A stretch of 5,766 nucleotides of DNA. Origin: Bacillota bacterium (GTDB lineage: Bacteria > Bacillota > Clostridia > Peptostreptococcales > Anaerovoracaceae). The notes under the pieces were generated by a model that was not told the origin of the DNA, ran no database searches, and saw nothing but the letters and a program-made list of their open reading frames with translations. The stretch is taken from positions 1 to 5,766 of the forward strand of contig JAEENW010000206.1 of assembly GCA_016283945.1 (NCBI GenBank). Reading direction: 5' to 3'. Of the stretch, positions 1 through 4,722 are shown one piece after another (positions within the stretch are counted from its first letter, which is position 1; each line of letters begins with the position of its first letter). A program made the translations under genes and the position numbers.

Positions 1-106
1 ATCGGCGAGTTGCGAAGCAACGAAGACGGAGCTTAGAACCGCTGGGAGGGGCCCCGGCAGCGGGAGCGTGTCTGCGCTGGAAGTGCGAAGCGCTTAACTA
101 AGCGCA
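1..106 (+). repeat. GC-rich repeat-like element, copy A (5' end possibly cut by the window)
   Basis: No convincing coding frame is seen here: frame 1 meets a stop at 34-36, and nothing in the other frames resembles a known protein. The stretch shares an exact 16-mer (29-44) and an exact 11-mer (96-106) with the minus strand of the palindrome at 4493-4627, in the same order. The two words are 51 bases apart here and 10 bases apart there, so this copy carries about 41 extra bases or the other has lost them. It can fold locally: CCGCTG (39-44) pairs with CAGCGG (58-63), and GCGCTTA (90-96) pairs with TAAGCGC (99-105). It may be a dispersed intergenic element or the end of the previous transcription unit. 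Its left border cannot be set because the window begins inside it. Confidence 0.5.
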
Positions 107-186
107 GGATCTGGCTCTATTCATGCATCGGCCATACTTATGCATATCGATTCCCGCTATAATATCGATAGACAAGTTCATGCTAT

Positions 187-202
187 CAGATATACAGATA
201 TA
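187..202 (+). repeat. Perfect tandem 8-mer (CAGATATA twice)
   Basis: CAGATATA at 187-194 is repeated without a gap at 195-202. It lies about 85 bp upstream of the best -35 element. It could be part of a regulator site or simple slippage in AT-rich DNA; two copies do not decide between these. Confidence 0.6.
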
Positions 203-220
203 GGCCCATTCAGAATAGTC

Positions 221-295
221 TGCAAAATATGCAAAAATAGTTGAAAACACCTCGAAATAACCCGAAAATATGCAATACAACCCATTGTTTATGCA
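221..295 (+). promoter_or_regulatory. Cluster of TATGCA/TGCA words, possible operator array
   Basis: TATGCA occurs at 228-233, 269-274 and 290-295. The start-to-start distances are 41 and 21 bp, close to four and two helical turns, so the copies lie on nearly the same face of the DNA. The first is preceded by another TGCA at 221-224. The last falls in the spacer of the promoter at 285-312, where a bound protein would block polymerase. Related words occur at 139-146 (TATGCATA) and 362-367 (TGCATA). The repeats and spacing are seen directly; a regulatory role is inference, and AT-rich DNA produces such words by chance. Confidence 0.4.
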
Positions 296-312
296 GAGAG
301 CGGGAGTATAAT
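285..312 (+). promoter_or_regulatory. Sigma-70-type promoter of the ABC transporter operon
   Basis: A perfect -10 hexamer TATAAT at 307-312 is preceded, after a 16-bp spacer, by TTGTTT at 285-290, which keeps the TTG of the consensus -35. Transcription would start near 319 and give an untranslated leader of about 70 bases before the ATG at 391. It is the best promoter match in the region upstream of the binding-protein gene and would serve the whole transporter operon. Confidence 0.65.
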
Positions 313-337
313 AACACCATAAAGCTTAAGCGAAACA

Positions 338-369
338 ATTATTCACTAGACGCATAAATAGTGCATAAT
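338..369 (+). promoter_or_regulatory. Inverted repeat in the 5' leader, operator or mRNA hairpin
   Basis: ATTATTCACTA (338-348) and TAGTGCATAAT (359-369) are inverted copies that match at 10 of 11 positions, separated by 10 bases. Arm centres are 21 bp apart, two helical turns, as expected for a dimeric regulator bound downstream of the start site. In RNA the arms could form a hairpin ending five bases before the AAGGAG ribosome site (374-379), so it could also tune translation. GCATAA also repeats directly at 352-357 and 363-368. DNA operator and RNA hairpin cannot be told apart from sequence alone. Confidence 0.5.
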
Positions 370-373
370 CAAG

Positions 374-379
374 AAGGAG
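374..379 (+). promoter_or_regulatory. Ribosome binding site that fixes the start of the binding-protein gene
   Basis: AAGGAG ends 11 bases before the ATG at 391. The reading frame is also open from a GTG at 361, but that codon has no Shine-Dalgarno sequence before it, and starting there would place ten polar residues in front of a standard lipoprotein signal. The ATG at 391 is therefore preferred. Confidence 0.85.
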
Positions 380-390
380 AAAAGTATAAA

Positions 391-1284
391 ATGAAAAAGC
401 TATTCGCAATCGCGCTCGCAATGATCATGGCCTTCTCTCTCGCAGCCTGCGGTGAGAAGAAAGAAGAAGAGAACAAGAACCCCCTCGGCCTCGTAGAGCC
501 CGGAAAGCTCACCGTGGCCATCTCCCCGGACTTCGCTCCGATGGAGTTCGTAGACACCTCCAAGAGCGGTCAGGATCAGTTCGTAGGCTTCGACCCGACG
601 CTCGCCGCCTTCCTCGCTGAGGACATGGGTCTCGAGCTCGTGATCAAGCCGATGGACTTCGGAGCCTGCCAGGCTGCCGTTCAGTCCAAGTCCGTAGACA
701 TGTCCATCTCCGGCTTCTCGGCCACTCCCGAGAGAAAAGAGAACTTCCAGCTCTCCCAGCCGTACGATACCGGAAATGAATCCGGCCAGGGACTGCTCGT
801 ACTCGCCGGCAACGGCGGCAACTTCAAGGAGCCTGACGACTTCGCCGGACTCACCATCGGAGCTCAGACCGCTTCCCTCCAGCTCAACCTCGTGACCGAG
901 CAGCTCGCCAACGTGGTCGACAACATCACCATCAAGCAGTTCACCGATCTCGGTACCGCCGTCATCGCTCTCACCGAGGGCAACATAGACGCTCTGGCCG
1001 TAGCCAGGGGCAACGGCGAGGCCATCATGTCCAACAACGACAAGGTCGCCCTCACCGACTTCATGTTCAACATCGAGGATCAGGGCAACGTCATCCTGAT
1101 GCACAAGGATTCCACCGCTCTCTGCGACGCCATCAACGCGTCCATGACCAAGGCTCAGGACGCCGGCTACTACACCACCTGGTATGCCGACGCCAGGGAG
1201 CTCGCCGGAATCAAGAGCGCTGCTGAGATCAGCTACGACGCTGAAGGAAACGCCATCACCGATACCGAAGAAGAGAAGAAGTAG
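391..1284 (+). CDS. Amino acid-type ABC transporter substrate-binding lipoprotein
   Basis: This 297-residue protein would be the ligand-capturing subunit of an ABC importer, tethered outside the membrane by lipid. Residues 1-19 form a signal peptide (two lysines, then a hydrophobic core), followed by lipobox LAAC with the acylated Cys20 and an acidic/lysine linker. The rest fits the bacterial solute-binding family 3 fold (PF00497): the GKLTVAISPDFAPMEF strand (38-53), GFDPTLAAFLAEDMG (66-80), SATPERKENF (110-119) and DAL-type strand near 200. Arg115 matches the residue that grips the ligand alpha-carboxylate, and Ser110 the Thr of GlnH. By my alignment Ala205 stands where Asp157 of E. coli GlnH binds the alpha-amino group, and Ser45 where GlnH has Asp10. 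The ligand may therefore lack a free amino group; this is inference. The C-terminal tail is acidic. It is first in an operon with a permease and ATPase. The family call is firm and the substrate is open. Confidence 0.93.
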   Translation: MKKLFAIALAMIMAFSLAACGEKKEEENKNPLGLVEPGKLTVAISPDFAPMEFVDTSKSGQDQFVGFDPTLAAFLAEDMGLELVIKPMDFGACQAAVQSKSVDMSISGFSATPERKENFQLSQPYDTGNESGQGLLVLAGNGGNFKEPDDFAGLTIGAQTASLQLNLVTEQLANVVDNITIKQFTDLGTAVIALTEGNIDALAVARGNGEAIMSNNDKVALTDFMFNIEDQGNVILMHKDSTALCDAINASMTKAQDAGYYTTWYADARELAGIKSAAEISYDAEGNAITDTEEEKK

Positions 1285-1302
1285 ACCCGGGACGAACAAG
1301 GC

Positions 1303-1320
1303 CGCCTGAGCGATCGGGCG
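1303..1320 (+). other. Small RNA hairpin with GNRA tetraloop after the binding-protein gene
   Basis: CGCCTGA (1303-1309) pairs with TCGGGCG (1314-1320) through seven pairs including one G-U, closed by a GCGA tetraloop, a very stable loop class. It starts 18 bases after the stop codon and no T run follows, so it is unlikely to end transcription by itself. Together with the hairpin at 1351-1377 it may protect the upstream message. Confidence 0.45.
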
Positions 1321-1350
1321 CCAGATCCCAAGCACATCCGATAAACAACC

Positions 1351-1377
1351 GGGGCCCGTCTGAAACAAGCGGGCCCC
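1351..1377 (+). terminator. Intra-operon hairpin, partial terminator or mRNA stabiliser
   Basis: GGGGCCCG (1351-1358) pairs perfectly with CGGGCCCC (1370-1377) over eight GC pairs with an 11-base loop. No T tract follows, so complete intrinsic termination is doubtful. Many importers need more binding protein than permease, and hairpins between these two genes, as in malE-malF, are known to raise the upstream gene's mRNA level. That role would fit here but is inferred. Confidence 0.5.
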
Positions 1378-1423
1378 TCAGTAAGTCAGGCGAGAGCCGG
1401 ACGGAAGGATAGTTGATCAAGAT

Positions 1424-2092
1424 ATGAGTTTTTCTAACGTCGTAAGGATATTCACGAAATACTGGAAGGTGTTTCTGATCACGGGAGTCAGCCATACGCT
1501 GCTCCTCTCGCTGATCACGGTCGTCTTCGGAGCGCTGCTCGGACTCATCCTCTGCTACATGAGGATGTCGTTCCACAAGCCTCTGAGGGCTGTGAGCAGC
1601 TTCATAGTCGACCTCATCAGAGGTACGCCTATGCTCCTGCAGGTCTACGTAGGCTACTTCCTGGTCCCTAAGCTCCTGCCCTTCAAGGTCAGCGAGTTCA
1701 TGGCGGTAAGCGTCGCGTTCTCCATCAACAGCGGATGCTACCTTTCCGAGGCCTTCCGTTCCGGAATCCAGGCCGTCGACAAGGGACAGATGGAGGCCGC
1801 AAGGAGCCTCGGACTGACCTATTCCCAGGCGATGAAGAAGGTCATCCTTCCTCAGGCTCTGAAGAACATACTCCCCGAGCTCGGCAACGAGTTCGTCACC
1901 ATCACGAAGGATACTTCGCTCGCGTCGACCTTCTTCATCGGTGATATAATGACTTCGTACCTTATAGTCAGGGGCAATACCTTCCTGACATTCGAGTGCC
2001 TGTTCATAGTGGCTGTGATCTACTACGTCATCAACAAGATCCTGACCTTCTTCCTGAACAGATTTGAGAGGAGGCTTAGAGTAAGTGATTAG
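1424..2092 (+). CDS. Polar amino acid-type ABC transporter permease (HisM/GlnP family)
   Basis: This 222-residue integral membrane protein would form the import channel, probably as a homodimer since only one permease gene is present. Hydrophobic segments lie near residues 22-45, 70-85, 92-107 and 190-208, with further ones less clear. Family signatures are RGTPMLLQ (66-73) and the EAA loop that docks the ATPase, EAARSLG (124-130) continuing to ILPQAL (141-146), followed by NEFVTITKDTSL (155-166). Length is typical of the family. The ATG at 1424 is the only sensible start, but the nearest Shine-Dalgarno-like sequence (GGAAGGA, 1403-1409) is 14 bases away, so initiation may be weak, keeping permease low relative to binding protein. 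The gene overlaps the ATPase gene by 8 bp. The small extracytoplasmic or helix region SGCYLSEAF (103-111) replaces the more usual AAYLAE wording. The family is certain; the substrate is not. Confidence 0.93.
   Translation: MSFSNVVRIFTKYWKVFLITGVSHTLLLSLITVVFGALLGLILCYMRMSFHKPLRAVSSFIVDLIRGTPMLLQVYVGYFLVPKLLPFKVSEFMAVSVAFSINSGCYLSEAFRSGIQAVDKGQMEAARSLGLTYSQAMKKVILPQALKNILPELGNEFVTITKDTSLASTFFIGDIMTSYLIVRGNTFLTFECLFIVAVIYYVINKILTFFLNRFERRLRVSD
2069..2074 (+). promoter_or_regulatory. Ribosome binding site inside the permease gene for the GTG-started ATPase
   Basis: AGGAGG lies in the last codons of the permease gene and ends 10 bases before GTG at 2085. It supports the GTG start, which gives the usual N-terminal strand of the ATPase family (IRTENVHKSF). 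The 8-bp overlap with the permease gene points to translational coupling. Confidence 0.75.
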
Positions 2093-2825
2093 AACAGAGA
2101 ACGTCCACAAGAGCTTCAAGGTGGAGGGCAGGGAGCCGCTCCACGTGCTCAAGGGCATCAACGAACACATTACCAAGGGCGAGGTCGTCTCCATCATCGG
2201 ACCCTCGGGCGGCGGCAAGAGCACCTTCCTCAGGTGTCTGAACATGCTCGAGGTCCCCGAGGAGGGCCACATCTGGTTCGAGGGAGTAGACATCACCTCG
2301 TCTGACATAGACATCAACATCCACAGGCAGAAGATGGGTATGGTGTTCCAGCACTTCAACGTCTTCCCGAACATGACCGTGATGCAGAACATCACCCTCG
2401 CGCCGGTGCAGACCAAGAAGAAGACCCAGGCCGAGGCCGATGAGATAGCCATCGCGCTGCTCAACAGGGTAGGGCTCATCGAGAAGAAGAACGAGCACCC
2501 CTCGAGGCTCTCCGGCGGACAGAAGCAGAGGCTCGCGATAGTCAGGGCTCTCGCGATGGAGCCGGACGTGATGCTCTTCGATGAGCCGACCTCCGCTCTC
2601 GACCCCGAGATGGTAGGCGAGGTGCTTGACGTAATCAAGGATCTGGTAAAGTCCGGCATGACCTCCGTCATAGTCACCCACGAGATGGGCTTCGCAAGGG
2701 AGGTCTCCGACAGGATACTCTTCATGGACGACGGGATCATCGCCGAGAGCGGCACCCCCGACCAGGTCATGAGGAATCCCCAGAACCCGAGGACCAAGGA
2801 CTTCCTCAGCAAGGTGCTCTATTAG
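2085..2825 (+). CDS. Polar amino acid-type ABC transporter ATP-binding protein (GlnQ/HisP family)
   Basis: This 246-residue cytoplasmic ATPase would power the importer by binding the permease EAA loops. All nucleotide-binding motifs are intact: Walker A GPSGGGKST (39-47), Q-loop Gln89, signature LSGGQ (142-146), Walker B VMLFDEP with Asp166 and catalytic Glu167, D-loop SALD (170-173) and switch His199 in VTHE. The strings VFQHFNVFPNMTV and THEMGFAREVSDRILFMDDG are typical of the polar amino acid branch. Walker A has Gly43 where Ser is commoner, and the helix after the signature reads KQRLAIVRAL instead of the usual QQRVAIARAL; both are mild and compatible with activity. Translation starts at GTG in the overlap with the permease gene. 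A large hairpin follows the stop codon. Family and activity are secure; the substrate depends on the binding protein. Confidence 0.95.
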   Translation: MIRTENVHKSFKVEGREPLHVLKGINEHITKGEVVSIIGPSGGGKSTFLRCLNMLEVPEEGHIWFEGVDITSSDIDINIHRQKMGMVFQHFNVFPNMTVMQNITLAPVQTKKKTQAEADEIAIALLNRVGLIEKKNEHPSRLSGGQKQRLAIVRALAMEPDVMLFDEPTSALDPEMVGEVLDVIKDLVKSGMTSVIVTHEMGFAREVSDRILFMDDGIIAESGTPDQVMRNPQNPRTKDFLSKVLY

Positions 2826-2841
2826 TTTAAACAGAAGATAC

Positions 2842-2890
2842 CGGCGGCGGCACCGCGGCACAGTGCCGCGCAGGCCGCCGCTCCGCTTTT
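2842..2890 (+). terminator. Two-tier GC-rich hairpin after the ATPase gene, probable terminator or attenuator
   Basis: An outer stem CGGCGGC (2842-2848) with GCCGCCG (2874-2880) encloses an inner stem CGCGGCA (2854-2860) with TGCCGCG (2864-2870) closed by CAG. Four T residues follow at 2887-2890. The stem is very strong but the T run is short and set back six bases, so termination may be incomplete and some transcripts may read on into the hydrolase gene, for which no separate promoter is evident. Confidence 0.6.
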
Positions 2891-2893
2891 ATA

Positions 2894-2907
2894 CGGCGCA
2901 GTCGCCG
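2894..2907 (+). other. Short hairpin just upstream of the hydrolase ribosome site
   Basis: CGGCG (2894-2898) pairs with CGCCG (2903-2907) around a CAGT loop. It ends five bases before the AAGGAG ribosome site (2913-2918) of the gene starting at 2924. It could keep the site exposed or slow ribosome loading; with only five pairs in GC-rich DNA, chance is possible. Confidence 0.3.
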
Positions 2908-2923
2908 CGCGAAAGGAGACACG

Positions 2924-4369
2924 ATGGAAGCTTTAAAGCAGGCCGCTATCGACTTCGTTGAGTCGAAGCAGGAGCTCATAAACGAGATATCGCACAAGGT
3001 ATGGGACTACGCGGAGCTCTCCCTCAAGGAGTACAAGTCCGCCGCCCTGTACGTCGAAAAGCTCAAGCAGGAGGGCTTTGAGGTCGAGGAAGGCCTCTGC
3101 GGGATCGACACCGCCTTCAAGGGCAGCTTCGGATCCGGCAAGCCCGTGATCGCTGTGCTGGGCGAGTTCGACGCGCTCTCCGGCCTCTCCCAGAGGGCGG
3201 GAGCCACACAGAGAGATTTCCTCATCCCCGACGGCAGCGGCCATGGCTGCGGCCACAACATGCTCGGAGCCGGCGCGTTCGGCGCGGCTCTCGGCATCAA
3301 GCATTACCTCGAGGAGAGCGGCAGGCAGGGAACCGTCGTCTTCTACGGCTGCCCGGGCGAGGAGGGCGGAGCCTCCAAGGCGCTCATGGCCAGAGACAAG
3401 GTCTGGAAGAGCGCCGACGTAGCCATCACCTGGCACCCCGGCGACTCCAACGAGGTCGTCACCGGCACCTGCAACTCCTGCATCCAGACCCTGTACAAGT
3501 TCAAGGGAGTCGCGGCTCACGCGGCGGGCAACCCGTTCGAGGGTCGCTCCGCTCTCGACGCCGTCGAGCTCATGAACACCGGAGTGCAGTATCTGAGAGA
3601 GCACGCCAAGCCCGACGCGAGGATCCACTACGCCATCACCAACGCCGGCGGCAACTCGCCCAACGTGGTGCAGCCCTACGCCGACGTGCTCTACATGGTC
3701 CGCTCGACCAAGGTCGGCGACGCCGTAGCTCTGCAGAAGAGGGTCGACAAGATCGCCAAGGCCGCAGCCGAGATGACCGAGACCGAGGTCGAGAAGATCT
3801 TCGTCGACGCCTGCTCCAACACCGTGATGAACACAGTGCTCGAGAAGCTCGTCTACCAGAACATGCAGGAGGTCCCCCTCCCGGTCTACACCGACGAGGA
3901 GTGGGCATACGCGGCAGAGCTCCGGAAGAGCTTCCCCGGCATGAGGGTCTCCGGCTCCGGCGCCCAGCACGACGAGGACATCGCCCTCGAGGTGCAGAAG
4001 CTCAGCGAGAACGGGACTAAGGCGATCAACAACTTCCTGATGCCCTTCTTCAGCAAGTACGTCGAGAGCCCGGGCTCCAGCGACGTCGGCGACGTATCCT
4101 GGGAGATCCCCACGATCCAGATGCACGCCGCGACCTATCCCGCGGGCTCGCCCGGACACTCCTGGCAGAACGTGGCCTGCGGCGCCACCTCCATCGGCGA
4201 CAAGGGCATGATGTACGCGGCCAAGGTGCTATGCGCGACCGGCATCGACCTCCTCAACAGCCCCAAGATCATCAAGGCTGCCAAGGCAGATCACAAGAAG
4301 CGCGTCAAGGCTCAGGGCGGCTACACCTGCCCGGTGCCCAAGGGCGCCAAGCTCTACGTCATCGAGTAG
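2924..4369 (+). CDS. abgB: AbgB-like M20 family amidohydrolase/metallopeptidase
   Basis: This 481-residue protein matches, as I recall it, the length and wording of E. coli AbgB, a subunit of p-aminobenzoyl-glutamate hydrolase. It is a cytoplasmic metal-dependent amidase of the M20/aminoacylase superfamily; no signal peptide is present. Motifs in order: GEFDAL (80-85), HGCGHN (107-112), CPGEEGG (143-149) with the Glu146-Glu147 pair, WHP (170-172), the lid-domain stretch KGVAAHAAGNPFEGRSALDA (194-213), ITNAGGNSPNVV (238-249), SSDVGDVSW (385-393) and GHSW (411-414). Likely metal ligands are Cys109, His111, Glu147, His171 and His412, with Glu146 as general base. The start has AAGGAG five bases upstream. 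It lies 98 bp after the ABC ATPase gene, with no AbgA partner or AbgT permease in view. The true substrate may be another N-acyl or aminobenzoyl amino acid; the superfamily is certain, the AbgB assignment strong. Confidence 0.9.
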   Translation: MEALKQAAIDFVESKQELINEISHKVWDYAELSLKEYKSAALYVEKLKQEGFEVEEGLCGIDTAFKGSFGSGKPVIAVLGEFDALSGLSQRAGATQRDFLIPDGSGHGCGHNMLGAGAFGAALGIKHYLEESGRQGTVVFYGCPGEEGGASKALMARDKVWKSADVAITWHPGDSNEVVTGTCNSCIQTLYKFKGVAAHAAGNPFEGRSALDAVELMNTGVQYLREHAKPDARIHYAITNAGGNSPNVVQPYADVLYMVRSTKVGDAVALQKRVDKIAKAAAEMTETEVEKIFVDACSNTVMNTVLEKLVYQNMQEVPLPVYTDEEWAYAAELRKSFPGMRVSGSGAQHDEDIALEVQKLSENGTKAINNFLMPFFSKYVESPGSSDVGDVSWEIPTIQMHAATYPAGSPGHSWQNVACGATSIGDKGMMYAAKVLCATGIDLLNSPKIIKAAKADHKKRVKAQGGYTCPVPKGAKLYVIE

Positions 4370-4416
4370 GGCGCGGTAATAAGAAAGCTTAAGCCATTTC
4401 GAATAATACTCCTTCG

Positions 4417-4447
4417 AGAGCGGACGGGACATGTTCCCGTCCGCTCT
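4417..4447 (+). terminator. 13-bp-stem hairpin after the hydrolase gene, probable terminator
   Basis: AGAGCGGACGGGA (4417-4429) and TCCCGTCCGCTCT (4435-4447) pair perfectly over 13 bases around a CATGT loop. It begins 47 bases after the hydrolase stop codon, where the transcript should end. No T run follows on either strand, so it may act with Rho or mainly protect the 3' end. Confidence 0.65.
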
Positions 4448-4492
4448 GCGATTGCGGAGGATACGTGTGCGCAAATGGATCATTTTCAGCCT

Positions 4493-4627
4493 CATGCAGC
4501 TGTGCCTTCGCGGGCCCGCTTGCGCTTAGTTGGGAGCCCAGCAGCGGTTCTAAGCTCAAACTTCGCTTACGCTCGTTTTCGCTAAGAACCGGCTTCCCAA
4601 ATGACCCGCTTAAGGCACAGCTGCATG
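4493..4627 (-). repeat. Intergenic palindromic repeat element, copy B (MITE- or REP-like)
   Basis: A perfect 16-bp terminal inverted repeat, CATGCAGCTGTGCCTT (4493-4508) and AAGGCACAGCTGCATG (4612-4627), bounds about 135 bp. Inside, further segments pair: GCGGG with CCCGC, TTGGGA (4529-4535 region) with TCCCAA, and GGTTCTAAGC (4546-4555) with GCTAAGAACC (4581-4590) with one mismatch, so the unit can fold as one long imperfect hairpin. The left half is longer than the right. On the minus strand it shares an exact 16-mer (4542-4557) and 11-mer (4521-4531) with 29-106. Both flanks carry CCT (4490-4492, 4628-4630), possibly a 3-bp target duplication but too short to prove. It carries no transposase. 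It sits between convergent signals: the hydrolase 3' end and the helicase promoter. Confidence 0.7.
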
Positions 4628-4668
4628 CCTCTCTCACGCATTCACCCTCCGATCGGCGGCAAGAACGC

Positions 4669-4697
4669 GCCCACGCCCCATACATCTGTGGTATACT
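4669..4697 (+). promoter_or_regulatory. Extended -10 promoter of the helicase gene
   Basis: TGG followed by TATACT (4689-4697) forms an extended -10 element 25 bases before the ATG at 4723. The -35 position (near 4669-4674, GC-rich) is a poor match, which an extended -10 can tolerate. The short leader includes the AAGGAG ribosome site at 4712-4717. This would make the helicase a separate transcription unit from the upstream hydrolase. Confidence 0.6.
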
Positions 4698-4722
4698 GTT
4701 TAGCGAACGAAAAGGAGAGCAA

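Larger units (their letters stand above)
107..390 (+). promoter_or_regulatory. AT-rich leader and control region of the ABC transporter operon
   Basis: This 284-bp stretch holds no supportable gene and is visibly richer in A and T than the flanking coding DNA. It contains a promoter (285-312), two ATATCGAT copies (144-151, 162-169), a perfect tandem CAGATATA pair (187-202), several TATGCA words and a dyad (338-369), most of them listed separately. A second TATAAT lies at 158-163 between the ATATCGAT copies, but no good -35 sits at the proper distance. The density of repeated short words suggests binding sites for one or more regulators. Which regulator cannot be told from the sequence. Confidence 0.6.

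Noticed and set aside
98..280. Minus-strand open frame of 60 codons in the AT-rich leader
   Set aside because: The product is a low-quality mix of Tyr, Ile and Phe residues without a recognisable domain, and the region is densely filled with promoter-like and repeated sites.
321..331. AAAGCTTAAGC shared between the leader (321-331) and the gap after the hydrolase gene (4384-4394)
   Set aside because: An 11-base word with a palindromic core and no similarity in its flanks can easily recur by chance; it does not form part of the repeat element.
361..390. GTG at 361 as an earlier start of the binding-protein gene, adding ten residues
   Set aside because: No ribosome site precedes it, it lies inside the leader dyad, and the extra residues would spoil a standard lipoprotein signal that begins at the ATG at 391 behind AAGGAG.
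319..390. Possible riboswitch in the operon leader
   Set aside because: The predicted leader is only about 70 bases with one simple stem and shows none of the conserved cores of the glycine, lysine or T-box classes.
2933..4159. 408-codon minus-strand open frame opposite the hydrolase gene
   Set aside because: Its composition (Val, Leu, Gly, Asp and Glu) is what results from reading a GC-biased gene backwards, and the plus-strand product has full family motifs.
4229..4685. Two minus-strand open frames over the gap before the helicase gene
   Set aside because: They run through the 3' end of the hydrolase gene, a terminator-like hairpin and the palindrome. No domain is recognised and no good ribosome site was found.
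4393..4722. Long open frame leading into the helicase gene, including a GTG at 4465 preceded by GGAGG (4456-4460), which could suggest an ~86-residue N-terminal extension
   Set aside because: The ATG at 4723 has a better-placed ribosome site and matches the family N-terminus. The extension would span the uninterrupted palindrome and the helicase promoter, and stop-free frames are common in GC-rich DNA.
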